Source: Alphaproteobacteria bacterium
GTDB taxonomy: Bacteria; Pseudomonadota; Alphaproteobacteria; UBA9655
Reading direction: 5' to 3'
DNA: 64,000 nt
Assembly: GCA_020049895.1 (NCBI GenBank)
Contig: JAGVLE010000025.1
Coordinates: 23,190 to 87,189, forward strand
Positions 1 to 8,890 of the stretch are shown piece by piece. The notes beneath the pieces were generated by a model that was given only the letters and a program-made list of their open reading frames with translations, was not told where the DNA came from and did no database searches. Each line of letters starts with the position of its first letter. Positions within the stretch are counted from its first letter, which is position 1. Both the position numbers and the translations under genes were made by a program.

Positions 1-329
1 GCCGTAAGTTCAGTTTTGTTAAAAGGTTTCGTCAGGTAATCGTCAGCTCCAAATCCTAGACCTTTTACCTTGTCCGAGACGTCATTAAGTCCAGAGAGAA
101 TAAGAACAGGGGTTGTAATGTGAGCTGCACGATAGCGCCTTAGGACTTCATAGCCATCCATGTCGGGAAGCATAAGATCTAAAATAATGAGGTCGTAATC
201 ATAGAGTTTTCCAATCTCAAGGCCATCTTCTCCCAGATCGGTTGTATCTACAACAAATCCATCGGTACGTAAGGCAAGTTCAACAGCCTTGGCAGTTGAA
301 GCATCGTCTTCAACAACTAAAATTCTCAT
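1..329 (-). CDS. ctrA: Cell-cycle response regulator CtrA (N-terminal part)
   Basis: The complement of 329 to 1 encodes the receiver domain of an OmpR-type response regulator; the DNA-binding half lies outside the window. It begins MRILVVEDD, with the acidic pocket at D8/D9, then a phospho-acceptor region reading [17 protein letters not shown] and a [10 protein letters not shown] segment with the conserved lysine. The phrases [14 protein letters not shown] and LGFGADDY are typical of CtrA, the alphaproteobacterial master regulator of cell cycle and development. A strong Shine-Dalgarno (GGAGGAGG) lies just before the ATG. A TTAA-N7-TTAA box about 85 bases upstream suggests autoregulation. Only the first 109 codons are visible, so a CtrA paralogue remains possible. 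Confidence 0.88.
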   Translation of the reverse strand, partial: MRILVVEDDASTAKAVELALRTDGFVVDTTDLGEDGLEIGKLYDYDLIILDLMLPDMDGYEVLRRYRAAHITTPVLILSGLNDVSDKVKGLGFGADDYLTKPFNKTELT

Positions 330-413
330 GGTTCCTCCTCCTTTACGGGGTATTGTTAATATTTTTATAAGAATCGAGCTTTATCGTTCTTCCTTAGTTT
401 TGCAAGCAAAGAA

Positions 414-428
414 TTAAGATTTGGTTAA
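414..428 (-). promoter_or_regulatory. CtrA-type box upstream of ctrA
   Basis: TTAA-N7-TTAA, the full CtrA consensus. On the ctrA strand the first half reads TTAACCA, matching the preferred half-site. It lies in the 192-base gap between divergent ctrA and lolC, 85 bases upstream of the ctrA start. CtrA is known to regulate its own promoter in Caulobacter; autoregulation here is inference. Confidence 0.5.
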
Positions 429-521
429 TTTTTTGTTTTTAAAGAATAAAATTATTTGCGTCCGATGTGGGCATCTTATATGATCCCTTAGGAAAAGCTT
501 CCTGACAAAGCGAGACCAACA

Positions 522-1769
522 ATGATATCCAAGTTCGAACGATATGTAGCTTTTCGTTATCTAAGAACGAGACGTCAAGAAGGCTTTATTTCTGTTACGG
601 CTTGGTTTTCCTTTTTGGGAATTGCCCTAGGGGTAGCTGCCCTTATCATTGTTATGTCCGTTATGAATGGCTTTCGCCATGAACTTATCAGCAAAATCAT
701 TGGAATGAATGGGCATTTAGCTATTTACAGCAATACGGGATCGTTACCTGACTTTGATGCTTTAACCGATGAGGTGCGGAAGCTTCCTGGCATTACAGAG
801 GCCAATCCTCTGGTAGAAGGACAATCCATGGCAATTGCCCATGAAAATGCAACGGGTGTCATTGTTCATGGCATGGCTTGGGAAGACTTAAATGCTAGAA
901 AAAGCGTAACAGAAAACTTTGTTGGCGGAGGCATGACGCTTTTTAAACAGCCCAATGCCGCCATTATTGGTCAACGCCTTGCGGAAAAACTTAGGCTTAT
1001 TCTGGGGGATAAGATCACCCTTGTCGCTCCTGAGGGAAATGCGACGGACTTTGGTGTTATGCCTCGCACAAAAACGTTTGAGGTTGTTGGAATATTTGAT
1101 GTAGGTATGTATCAGTATGACTCAACTTTTGTCTTTATCCCGCTTCCTTCAGCTCAAAAATTTTTCCAGCTCGGAGACGGAGTGACGGGTATTGAAGTTT
1201 TTACGAAAGACCCAGAAGCGATAACACACTATAAAAAAGAGCTCTCTACCCTTGTTGGGGATAAAAAGGTTCGTATTTTTGATTGGCAGCAAGCTAATCA
1301 AGATTTCTTCAGTACGATCGAAGTTGAGAGAAATGTTATGTTTATTATCCTAACTCTCATTATTTTAGTTGCGTCTTTCAATGTTGTTTCTACTCTTATC
1401 ATGTTGGTTAAGGATAAAAGTCGCGATATTGCGATTTTACGGACGCTGGGCGCCACCCAAGGAATGATTATGCGAATCTTTTTCATTGCTGGTTCATTGA
1501 TTGGGACGTTGGGAGCTTTCGTAGGGGCTATTTTTGGCCTTGTGTTTTCATGGAATATTGATGTCATTCGAAAATTTATTGAGACCCTCTCTGGAACTCA
1601 GCTTTTTCGCCCCGAAATTCGCTTTCTTTCTAAGCTTCCTGCGCGTGTAGAGCCACAAGAGGTTATCCTTGTCGTTTTTATTGCTCTTCTTTTGACGTTC
1701 TTAGCATCTCTTTATCCTTCTTGGCGTGCCTCTCGTCTTGATCCAGTAGAGGCGCTTCGCTATGAGTAA
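522..1769 (+). CDS. lolC: Lipoprotein-releasing ABC transporter permease (LolC/LolE family)
   Basis: Inner-membrane permease of the Lol system, which extracts outer-membrane lipoproteins from the inner membrane and hands them to LolA. The 415-residue length and topology fit: one N-terminal membrane segment (about residues 24-48), a periplasmic domain to about 265, then three membrane segments (about 268-298, 315-345, 380-402) forming the FtsX-like domain. The C-terminus YPSWRASRLDPVEALRYE is the family ending. It overlaps lolD by 8 bases, so the two are translationally coupled. Only one permease gene is present here, as in alphaproteobacteria where a single LolC/E-type subunit is common. Confidence 0.93.
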   Translation: MISKFERYVAFRYLRTRRQEGFISVTAWFSFLGIALGVAALIIVMSVMNGFRHELISKIIGMNGHLAIYSNTGSLPDFDALTDEVRKLPGITEANPLVEGQSMAIAHENATGVIVHGMAWEDLNARKSVTENFVGGGMTLFKQPNAAIIGQRLAEKLRLILGDKITLVAPEGNATDFGVMPRTKTFEVVGIFDVGMYQYDSTFVFIPLPSAQKFFQLGDGVTGIEVFTKDPEAITHYKKELSTLVGDKKVRIFDWQQANQDFFSTIEVERNVMFIILTLIILVASFNVVSTLIMLVKDKSRDIAILRTLGATQGMIMRIFFIAGSLIGTLGAFVGAIFGLVFSWNIDVIRKFIETLSGTQLFRPEIRFLSKLPARVEPQEVILVVFIALLLTFLASLYPSWRASRLDPVEALRYE

Positions 1770-2445
1770 ATTTCTCGTTTCCCTCACAAATTTGAAAAAG
1801 ACGTTTCACCAAGGCCAAGAAACTCTTCAGGTCCTTCGAGGAATTAACCTGACTCTTTCTCCGGGAGAAAGTGTTGCACTTGTTGGTCCTTCAGGATCAG
1901 GAAAATCAACGTTGTTGCAAACGGCAGGACTTCTTGAAAAATCTGATGGAGGGGAGGTCGTTATTGAAGGAACGCAGTGTTCTTCTCTCAATGATTCAGA
2001 GCGGTCCCATGTTCGCCGAAATGTATTAGGATTTGTTTATCAATTCCACCATCTTTTGCCTGAATTTAATGCAGAAGAGAATATCATTCTTCCCCAACTT
2101 ATTAACAGAACGCCTTTTCACGCAGCCCAGGAGCGAGCTCGTTATCTGCTCGAAGAGGTGGGACTTTTAGAGCGAGCAGACCATCGCCCCGCACGTCTTT
2201 CTGGAGGGGAACAGCAGCGTGTAGCCATTATTCGAGCTTTGGCAAATAAACCAAAAATTCTTTTAGCTGACGAGCCTACGGGCAATTTGGATGAGTATAC
2301 GGCAATTTCTGTTTTTGAAAAATTACTTCATTTAGTGCGCCAGGAAAAACTTGCGGCGCTTATCGCGACCCACAATATGGATCTTGCACAACGTATGGAT
2401 CGTATTGTGATGCTGCAAGAAGGCCATTTACACGAAATTAGTTAA
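1762..2445 (+). CDS. lolD: Lipoprotein-releasing system ATP-binding protein LolD
   Basis: ATPase that powers LolC/E. In 227 residues it has a Walker A (GPSGSGKST, about 42-50), a Q-loop (FVYQFHHLLP, about 91-100), the ABC signature LSGGEQQR (about 146-153) and a Walker B with catalytic Glu (ILLADEP, about 166-172), followed by a switch His (ATHN). FHHLLPEFNAEEN is typical of LolD. It overlaps lolC by 8 bases, and prs follows after 15 bases, so all three are probably one transcript. Confidence 0.95.
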   Translation: MSKFLVSLTNLKKTFHQGQETLQVLRGINLTLSPGESVALVGPSGSGKSTLLQTAGLLEKSDGGEVVIEGTQCSSLNDSERSHVRRNVLGFVYQFHHLLPEFNAEENIILPQLINRTPFHAAQERARYLLEEVGLLERADHRPARLSGGEQQRVAIIRALANKPKILLADEPTGNLDEYTAISVFEKLLHLVRQEKLAALIATHNMDLAQRMDRIVMLQEGHLHEIS

Positions 2446-2460
2446 CACTTTAGGAGCCCT

Positions 2461-3393
2461 ATGAAACTTATTTCTTGCAACAGTAATATTCCCCTAGCAC
2501 AAGGAATCGCAGACTATCTCAATATGCCCTTAGCCAAAGCAACGATCCGACAGTTTCCAGACAACGAAGTTTTTGTTGAAATTTTGGAAACCGTACGGGG
2601 GGAAGATGTTTTTGTGATTCAATCTACAAGCAAGCCTGTAAATGACTATCTTATGGAGCTCCTTGTTACGTTGGATGCGCTTAAGAGAGGATCAGCAGGA
2701 AGAATTACGGCCTGTCTCCCTTATTTTGGATACGCACGTCAAGATCGCAAATCAGGTCCACGCACCCCCATTAGTGCCAAGCTAGTTGCTGATATTTTGA
2801 CAACAGCAGGAGCAAATCGTATTATTACCTTCGATCTACATGCCCCTCAAATTCAAGGGTTTTTCAACATTCCTCTCGATAATTTGTTTGCCGTTCCTCT
2901 CTTTAAGCGAGATATCAACGTTAACCTACCTTCCGGTAATCTTCTCGTTGTTTCTCCAGATGTTGGAGGTGTTGTCCGTGCGCGCGCTTTAGCTCAAAAA
3001 TTGTCTTGTGGCCTTGCTATTATTGATAAACGTCGTGATAAGCCTGGCTCTTCATCCGTGATGCATGTGGTGGGAGAAGTGCAAGGTTACGACTGTCTCA
3101 TTACTGATGATATTGTAGATTCCGGCGGAACTCTTTGTAATGCAGCCGAAGCGCTTTTACAAGCTGGAGCATCCTCTGTAAGAGGATATGTCACTCATGG
3201 AGTGTTGTCTTTGTCAGCGATGGAACGTTTAGAAGCCTCAAAACTTGCAGAACTCGTTATCACGGATAGCATCCTTGCAACAGCCGAGGTGAAAGCGTGT
3301 AAAAAAATCCGCCAAATTTCGTTAGCTCCCCTTTTGGGGGAAGCTATTGCTCGTATTCGGGATGCTCAGTCTGTATCTGTCCTGTTTGAGTGA
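2461..3393 (+). CDS. prs: Ribose-phosphate pyrophosphokinase
   Basis: Makes PRPP from ribose 5-phosphate and ATP, feeding nucleotide, histidine and tryptophan synthesis. The 310-residue length is normal for class I enzymes. Visible motifs are [15 protein letters not shown] (about 93-107, ATP and regulatory site), [11 protein letters not shown] (about 125-135, metal-binding His) and the PRPP loop DDIVDSGGT (about 216-224). It follows lolD closely. Its last 50 bases overlap the 3' end of mlaC on the opposite strand. Confidence 0.97.
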   Translation: MKLISCNSNIPLAQGIADYLNMPLAKATIRQFPDNEVFVEILETVRGEDVFVIQSTSKPVNDYLMELLVTLDALKRGSAGRITACLPYFGYARQDRKSGPRTPISAKLVADILTTAGANRIITFDLHAPQIQGFFNIPLDNLFAVPLFKRDINVNLPSGNLLVVSPDVGGVVRARALAQKLSCGLAIIDKRRDKPGSSSVMHVVGEVQGYDCLITDDIVDSGGTLCNAAEALLQAGASSVRGYVTHGVLSLSAMERLEASKLAELVITDSILATAEVKACKKIRQISLAPLLGEAIARIRDAQSVSVLFE

Positions 3394-3988
3394 GACCTTG
3401 AACTTTAGCTTTAAGGGCTTCTAAAAGACCTCTAATTTTTCCGCCAGCATTTTGAATAACAGCAGAAAACTCAGACCGTTGAGTAATTCCCATACTAATG
3501 CCTTCTAAGGCCACATCATAGATCCGCAGTTCTTTCTCTTTCTCAAAGATCTTCCAGTCAATCGTAATTTTTTGACCACTCGAACGAATAATTTGCGTTA
3601 GCACTGTAACCCCTCCGTCTTTTTCAAGGCGAGAACTAAGAACTTCAAATTTTTCTGTTGTATATTCCTGAAAGCGTGAAGCATAGTTGGCAATAGTGGT
3701 TGATTTAAAAAGTGATAAAAACAATTCCTGTTCTTCCTGAGTGGCTTCTTTCCAATGGCGGCCAAGAACAAATTTTCCAATAGCCCGGAGATTAAACTTT
3801 GTATCAAGAATTTCTTTAAATTGAGATCTTCTTTGCTCAATGGACAAATGAGAGTTTGCCAGAATTGAAATGACCTTATCCCCAATATCTTCCATAAATA
3901 GTTCTGCTTTCTTTGGATCTAGTGCGGATGCTGTTGTTTGAAGGCAAAACAGAAGAACTGTAACGGTAAAGAAAATCTTTCTTAGCAT
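3344..3988 (-). CDS. mlaC: MlaC-family periplasmic phospholipid-binding protein
   Basis: Soluble periplasmic shuttle of the Mla pathway, carrying phospholipid between outer-membrane MlaA and the inner-membrane MlaFEDB complex. The 214 residues start with a signal peptide (about 1-22, cleavage near TASA-LD), followed by the Ttg2/MlaC fold; [22 protein letters not shown] is the most diagnostic segment. It lies 19 bases downstream of mlaA and forms an aroK-mlaA-mlaC group facing the mlaE-F-D operon. Its 3' end runs 50 bases into prs on the other strand. Confidence 0.9.
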   Translation of the reverse strand: MLRKIFFTVTVLLFCLQTTASALDPKKAELFMEDIGDKVISILANSHLSIEQRRSQFKEILDTKFNLRAIGKFVLGRHWKEATQEEQELFLSLFKSTTIANYASRFQEYTTEKFEVLSSRLEKDGGVTVLTQIIRSSGQKITIDWKIFEKEKELRIYDVALEGISMGITQRSEFSAVIQNAGGKIRGLLEALKAKVQGLTQTGQIQTEHPEYEQ

Positions 3989-4007
3989 AATAGTATCCTT
4001 TTGTTAT

Positions 4008-4853
4008 TTAATCTTCATCATCAGGGTGCGGGGTTTCTGTATTATCTCCTGCAAGTTCTTTTCGAGCAAGTGCTTTTCGTCTTTCTATATACCACGCCCG
4101 AATTGTAGCATAATAGTCAAGCGTACCTTTTTCCAGTTCTTTCATAATTTGATGACTATCTGCTTTGGCATCTATGATCTGAAGCGCAGTTCGTCCATAG
4201 CTATAGTATGCTTTATCGTCAAAGAAGGCCCACCAGTTTACTGGATCAAAGGCATAGTCTCCAATACGACCGCACGTATCCCGCAGGGTCGATGGACCTA
4301 AGATAGGCAAGACAATATAAGGACCAGGGGAAACGCCCCAAGAAGCTAGAGTAAGGCCGAAATCTTCTCTTTTATAGGGAAGGTCGAGAGAGCTTGAGAC
4401 ATCGAAAATACCTCCAATTCCTATTGTAGAATTGACAACAAGTCTTGCTAAGGTAATACGGGCATCTTCCACGTTGCCTTGAAGAAGGTTATTTACAAAA
4501 ACGATAGGTTCACTGATGTTCCGCAAAATATAGCCAACCCTAATGCGTAATTCTTCTGGAAGAATTGTCCTGTAAACAAACCCCACAGGATTAAACAGAA
4601 TGAAATCAAAAAATTCATTAAATTCAAAAATCCATCTATTAACGGGTTCCATAGGGTCTAAGTCTTCTAGTGACTTAGGGGGATTGCGATCTTCCGCATA
4701 CTCTTGAGGAGAGAGGGTGACTTGTTCTCCGGGATGTTCGTCTGTCGTCGTATAAGTCCAGGCATCTTCCTGGGCATAAACAGGCAAGGTTAAAAGGGCC
4801 GCAATCAAAAGAAGCTGAAAGGTCCTATTGATGACTTTTTTAATCGTAAACAT
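4008..4853 (-). CDS. mlaA: MlaA/VacJ-family phospholipid-transport protein
   Basis: Outer-membrane component of the Mla pathway that removes phospholipids from the outer leaflet. The 281 residues show the VacJ signature: DPMEPVNRWIFEFNEFFD (about 65-82), then NLLQGNVEDARITLARLVVNSTIGIGG and the DFGLTLASWGVSPGPYIVLPILGPSTLRD block. Unlike E. coli MlaA, the N-terminal leader (about 1-27, cleavage near VYA-QE) contains no cysteine, so no lipobox is visible and the protein may not be lipid-anchored. It overlaps aroK by 14 bases and precedes mlaC. Confidence 0.9.
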   Translation of the reverse strand: MFTIKKVINRTFQLLLIAALLTLPVYAQEDAWTYTTTDEHPGEQVTLSPQEYAEDRNPPKSLEDLDPMEPVNRWIFEFNEFFDFILFNPVGFVYRTILPEELRIRVGYILRNISEPIVFVNNLLQGNVEDARITLARLVVNSTIGIGGIFDVSSSLDLPYKREDFGLTLASWGVSPGPYIVLPILGPSTLRDTCGRIGDYAFDPVNWWAFFDDKAYYSYGRTALQIIDAKADSHQIMKELEKGTLDYYATIRAWYIERRKALARKELAGDNTETPHPDDED

Positions 4854-5397
4854 GATCTTTAAGGACCTTAATTATTTTTTCAACAGTTGCTTCGTGAGCA
4901 TCATCATTACTTTCTACAATCAAATCTGCTTTCTCATAGAGAGGATAGCGCCGCTCTATCATTTCCTCCAGAATAGCTTTTGTATCTCCCTCAAATAAGA
5001 GGGGGCGGGTGTCTCGTCTAATAACACGATCATATAAGACCGATGGATCTGCTCTTAGCCATAGAGAGAATGCATTTTTTTTTATAAACTCACTACTTTC
5101 TTTATCTATAAATGCCCCATCTCCTGTGGAAATAATCTGTATTTCTTCGGACAACAGCCTCTTTATAACGCGACGTTCTGCATCACGAAAGGCCTTTTCA
5201 CCCCATGTCTCAAAAATATCAGCAACTGAACATCCTGCCGCACGTTCAACTTCCTGATCTGTATCGTGAAAAGGTACATGCAGTTTGCGCGCAAGTCGCC
5301 ATCCAATGCTACTTTTTCCCGCTCCCATCATTCCGACAAGAACTAATGTCTTAGGCAAAACAAGCGTTGCCGAATAGCGTTTCGGTTTTTCTTTCAT
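4840..5397 (-). CDS. aroK: Shikimate kinase
   Basis: Phosphorylates shikimate at the 3-OH in the chorismate pathway. The frame opens at 5457, but the internal ATG at 5397 (MKEKPKRY) gives a normal 185-residue length and leaves space for the divergent mlaE leader, so it is preferred. The Walker A is GMMGAGKSS (about 22-30), the shikimate-binding Asp is in FHDTD (about 44-47) and FRDAE is present. The usual GGG shikimate-binding triplet reads GDG (STGDGAF, about 90-96), an unusual substitution. It overlaps mlaA by 14 bases. Confidence 0.88.
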   Translation of the reverse strand: MKEKPKRYSATLVLPKTLVLVGMMGAGKSSIGWRLARKLHVPFHDTDQEVERAAGCSVADIFETWGEKAFRDAERRVIKRLLSEEIQIISTGDGAFIDKESSEFIKKNAFSLWLRADPSVLYDRVIRRDTRPLLFEGDTKAILEEMIERRYPLYEKADLIVESNDDAHEATVEKIIKVLKDHVYD

Positions 5398-5462
5398 TTT
5401 TCTGAAAATTCTTTTATTTCTGGTACCATACATTAATTGCTTAACAAGAGGAAACATTTTTC

Positions 5463-6605
5463 GTGATAAAAAGGACGAAAGAGCCGTGGTTAAGAGTTCA
5501 GGTTGAAAAAGACCTTGCGATGCTTATTCCTGAAGGAGAGTGGACCGCAAAGAATGCCACAGATATTGAGAATACGTGTCTTAACCTTCTGAAGCAATCT
5601 TTACCTAAAACTCTTCTTGTTGATCTATCAAAAATTAAAGAGTTTGATACAGCTGGTGTATGGTTACTCCAAAGGACTTTGGAAACCCTTAAATCTAGCG
5701 GATATAGTCCTAAGGTTGAGAACGCACCTAAGGCATTCTCAATTCTTTCTCAGTATCTTACAGTATATTCTCCTCCTTCTCAGGAAAAGAATCTTTCCTC
5801 TTCTGGTTTTTTAAGTCGATTAGAGAATTTAGGAAAAATAACGATTGATATCTTAACATCAGCGCGCGACCTTCTCATTTTTTTAGGGCAGATAGCTGTT
5901 GGTCTTTTTCTTGTGGTCCTCCACCCTCGGCGTCTACGATTAACTGCCCTTATCGCTCAAATAGAAAAAGCTGGGGTTAATGCAATTCCCATTGTTACCG
6001 TGATGGCAACGGCTTTGGGGCTTGTACTTGCTTATCAAGGAGAAGAGCAGCTTCGTCGATTTGGAGCGGAGATTTATACCATTAATCTTGTGAGTATCTC
6101 GGTTGTTAGAGAAGTTGGCATTCTTATCACAGCAATTTTGGTTGCTGGGCGCACTGGAAGTGCCATGACCGCTGAGATTGGAATTATGAAAATGAACCAA
6201 GAAATAGATGCGCTTAATACCATTGGGCTCAATCCTATGTATATTTTAATCATTCCTCGCGTTTTAGCGCTTATTCTTATTATGCCTTGTCTTGCTTTTA
6301 TTTCTGATCTTGGAGGTCTTTTGGGAGGAGGCATCATGGTTGTCGAATCTCTTAATGTTTCTCCTCAACTCTATATCTATCGAATTGCCGAAGCTGTTAC
6401 GGTGGGAGGGTTCTGGATTGGAATTATAAAGGCCCCCTTTTTCGGTGCTATCATTGGGGTTGTTAGCTGTTTTGAGGGAATGCGTGTGAAAAATACGGCA
6501 GAAAGTATTGGTCGGTGTACAACCCGCTCTGTTGTAGAGGGAATATTTCTGGTTACATTGGCAGATGCGCTTTTATCAGTTTTCTTTTCTAAGATAGGAA
6601 TGTAA
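5463..6605 (+). CDS. mlaE: MlaE-family ABC permease with fused N-terminal STAS (MlaB-like) domain
   Basis: Inner-membrane permease of the phospholipid transporter. The N-terminal 95 or so residues form a STAS domain (LLVDLSKIKEFDTAGVWLLQRTL), which in E. coli is the separate MlaB subunit. The MlaE permease follows (about 130-380) with several membrane segments and the conserved GRTGSAMTAEIGIMKMNQEIDAL motif. The GTG start at 5463 is supported by AGAGGA ten bases upstream. mlaF begins at the base after its stop codon. Confidence 0.93.
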   Translation: MIKRTKEPWLRVQVEKDLAMLIPEGEWTAKNATDIENTCLNLLKQSLPKTLLVDLSKIKEFDTAGVWLLQRTLETLKSSGYSPKVENAPKAFSILSQYLTVYSPPSQEKNLSSSGFLSRLENLGKITIDILTSARDLLIFLGQIAVGLFLVVLHPRRLRLTALIAQIEKAGVNAIPIVTVMATALGLVLAYQGEEQLRRFGAEIYTINLVSISVVREVGILITAILVAGRTGSAMTAEIGIMKMNQEIDALNTIGLNPMYILIIPRVLALILIMPCLAFISDLGGLLGGGIMVVESLNVSPQLYIYRIAEAVTVGGFWIGIIKAPFFGAIIGVVSCFEGMRVKNTAESIGRCTTRSVVEGIFLVTLADALLSVFFSKIGM

Positions 6606-7379
6606 ATGTCCTCAAAAACTCCCATCATCTCTGTCAGAAATTTGGTTACAAAGTTCGGTTCTCAGGTGGTCCACGACAATTTAAATATGGATGTTTTCCA
6701 AGGCGAGATTTTTGGCATTGTTGGGGGGTCTGGATCAGGAAAATCTGTTCTTTTAAATACAATCCTTGGTCTTCGGCAACCAAACAAAGGATCCATTAGC
6801 ATTTTAGGTCATCCTATTACGTCTCTCGAGCAAGTGACTGCACTTCACCTGCAGTCCCGCTGGGGGGTCCTTTTCCAAGGAGGGGCGCTTTTTAGTTCTT
6901 TAACTGTTGGGGAAAACATCCAAGTTCCTATGAAAGAGATGGAGCATATCCCCCCAGATCTTTGTTATGAATTAGCTTTGATTAAATTAAAAATGGTTAA
7001 TCTTAAAGAAAGCGACTTTTTTAAATACCCCTCTGAGCTTTCAGGCGGAATGATTAAAAGAGCTGCACTTGCCCGCGCTTTAGCTGTAGATCCGCAAATC
7101 CTTTTTCTTGATGAGCCGACTTCGGGTCTTGATCCCATTGCCGCAGAAGCGTTTGATAATCTTATTTTAACCCTTCGTGAAACCCTTAATTTAACTGTCG
7201 TTATGATTACTCATGATTTGGATAGCATTCGACGACTTTGCGATCGTATTGCTGTCTTAGTTGACAAACATGCTGTTCTTGGGACATTAAAGACGTTACT
7301 ACACAATAAACATCCTTGGATCCATGATTACTTTCATGGTATTCGCGGCCAGCTCGCACTTGCGGGGACTCAGGAGTAA
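6606..7379 (+). CDS. mlaF: Mla transporter ATP-binding protein MlaF
   Basis: ATPase of the MCE-type phospholipid transporter. In 257 residues it shows Walker A GGSGSGKSV (about 40-48), Q-loop GVLFQGGALFSSLTVGENI (about 87-105), signature LSGGMIKRAALAR (about 145-157) and Walker B ILFLDEPTSGLDP (about 165-177). The LFQGGALFSSLTV and GGMIKR wording is typical of MlaF and Ttg2A. It starts directly after the mlaE stop and is 2 bases from mlaD. Confidence 0.95.
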   Translation: MSSKTPIISVRNLVTKFGSQVVHDNLNMDVFQGEIFGIVGGSGSGKSVLLNTILGLRQPNKGSISILGHPITSLEQVTALHLQSRWGVLFQGGALFSSLTVGENIQVPMKEMEHIPPDLCYELALIKLKMVNLKESDFFKYPSELSGGMIKRAALARALAVDPQILFLDEPTSGLDPIAAEAFDNLILTLRETLNLTVVMITHDLDSIRRLCDRIAVLVDKHAVLGTLKTLLHNKHPWIHDYFHGIRGQLALAGTQE

Positions 7380-7381
7380 TT

Positions 7382-8254
7382 ATGGAAACACGCGCTGGAT
7401 ATTTGCTTGTTGGTACTTTTGTTCTTGCCTCTATAATAGGGACTCTTTCTTTTTTTCTGTGGCTTGCAAAAAAAGATGTTGATTACAATGTAAATTACTA
7501 CACGACGTATTTCTCTGGTTCTGTCACAGGACTTTCTCTCGGAGGAGCGGTTAGTTTTCTTGGAGTTCCCGTAGGAACGGTGAAAAAAATCAAACTTCAC
7601 CCTGAAAATCTCAATGTGGTTGATGTTACTCTTTCCATTAGCAAAAATATTCCCATAAAAGAAGATGCTTACGCCTCATTAGAACTCCAAGGACTTACAG
7701 GATATAAATTCGTTCAAATTTATGGAGGAAGTCCAAATAGTCCTCTTTTGAAAGCAAACGCTGGACAAGAGTACCCTGTGATTCCCTCTCGTTACTCTGG
7801 CGTAGACGAAATTATGACTCTTTTACCACGTATGATGTCAAAGTTAACGAACTTGGTGGATAGAATAAATATCACTTTCGATGAAAAAAATAGGGCTCGC
7901 TTTACAGACACTCTTAAAAACATTGATATTCTTTCTCAACGGTTAGCAGAAAGCTCAAGGCCCCTTGAAACGCTTATTCATAATACTAACGATACAGTCA
8001 AAACCCTTGGGATTGAGTCTCAAAAAACCTTGAGAAGAATGGATCGTATGGCAGATGACATTTCTTCTTATTTTTCAAGAAATAAAATAGCGCTTGATAC
8101 CTTGACTCAGAGTGGCTCTTATGAGTTGCTTCAAACCTTAGGCAGTATGCAAGAGATGTCGAAAAAAGCGACTCATCTTTTAAAGAAGCTTGATGCGACT
8201 CCACAAGCTCTGTTATTTGAGACAACACGTCAGGGAATTCATATTCCTGAATAA
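7382..8254 (+). CDS. mlaD: MCE-family protein MlaD
   Basis: Inner-membrane-anchored periplasmic MCE protein that forms a hexameric ring binding phospholipid. It has one N-terminal membrane segment (about residues 7-27) and an MCE domain (about 38-115) with SVTGLSLGGAVSFLGVPVGTV and LELQGLTGYKFVQIYGG. A helical C-terminal tail (about 140-280) is longer than E. coli MlaD (183 residues) and resembles the long-tailed alphaproteobacterial members. It is in the operon with mlaE and mlaF. Confidence 0.92.
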   Translation: METRAGYLLVGTFVLASIIGTLSFFLWLAKKDVDYNVNYYTTYFSGSVTGLSLGGAVSFLGVPVGTVKKIKLHPENLNVVDVTLSISKNIPIKEDAYASLELQGLTGYKFVQIYGGSPNSPLLKANAGQEYPVIPSRYSGVDEIMTLLPRMMSKLTNLVDRINITFDEKNRARFTDTLKNIDILSQRLAESSRPLETLIHNTNDTVKTLGIESQKTLRRMDRMADDISSYFSRNKIALDTLTQSGSYELLQTLGSMQEMSKKATHLLKKLDATPQALLFETTRQGIHIPE

Positions 8255-8275
8255 AAAAGAAAGAAAAAACAAACA

Positions 8276-8890
8276 ATGCGTTATGCTTTAGGATTTTTAG
8301 TAGGATTTTATTTTTCCGCAGCGCTTGCGTCTCAGGCGATTCCCCCAAGCCCTCAATCAGAGCCGTCGTGGTGGGAAAAAGGATGGGCGGTAACGGTGTA
8401 TAGCGGCCCGCTTACTTCTCAGACAACAAGTCAAATTGTTTACAATCCTGACTTTGAAGGATCTGCCATTATTGCAGAAACTGTTTCTAAGGAACTGGTC
8501 TGGTTTTTTGAAGAGAGGCTTGATTTTGAGCTAGAAACTCAACTTGTCGAGCATTTTAATGGGCAAACTCATCTAGAAATTAACCCGTTTGTTCTTATCG
8601 CAAGATGGAAAAGTTTTCCGTGGAATCATGTCATACGCACGACAATGGCTATTGGAGATGGGCTAAGTATAGCCACTCAAGTGCCTAAGTATGAAGAGAG
8701 CCGGAGAGGCATTGAGGACACGTCTCAAGTTCTTAACTATGTAATGGCTGAGGTTACTTTGTCTCTCCCCTCCGAGCCACAATGGGCTCTTGTAGGTCGT
8801 TACCACCATAGATCGGGAGCGTTCGGTCTATTTAATGGTGTGCATGATGCCTCTACGGCTTTTTGTGCAGGTCTTAAGTACTGGTTTTAG
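8276..8890 (+). CDS. Outer-membrane beta-barrel, candidate PagL-like lipid A deacylase
   Basis: The 204 residues begin with a signal peptide (about 1-19, cleavage near ALA-SQ) and end in an aromatic residue (GLKYWF), as outer-membrane barrels do. Near the C-terminus YHHRSGAFGLFNGVHD resembles the catalytic His-x-Ser stretch of PagL lipid A 3-O-deacylases. PagL enzymes trim acyl chains from lipid A. The gene sits 21 bases after mlaD, consistent with an envelope role. Overall similarity is low, so a plain outer-membrane protein is possible. It overlaps nusB on the other strand by 17 bases. Confidence 0.55.
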   Translation: MRYALGFLVGFYFSAALASQAIPPSPQSEPSWWEKGWAVTVYSGPLTSQTTSQIVYNPDFEGSAIIAETVSKELVWFFEERLDFELETQLVEHFNGQTHLEINPFVLIARWKSFPWNHVIRTTMAIGDGLSIATQVPKYEESRRGIEDTSQVLNYVMAEVTLSLPSEPQWALVGRYHHRSGAFGLFNGVHDASTAFCAGLKYWF

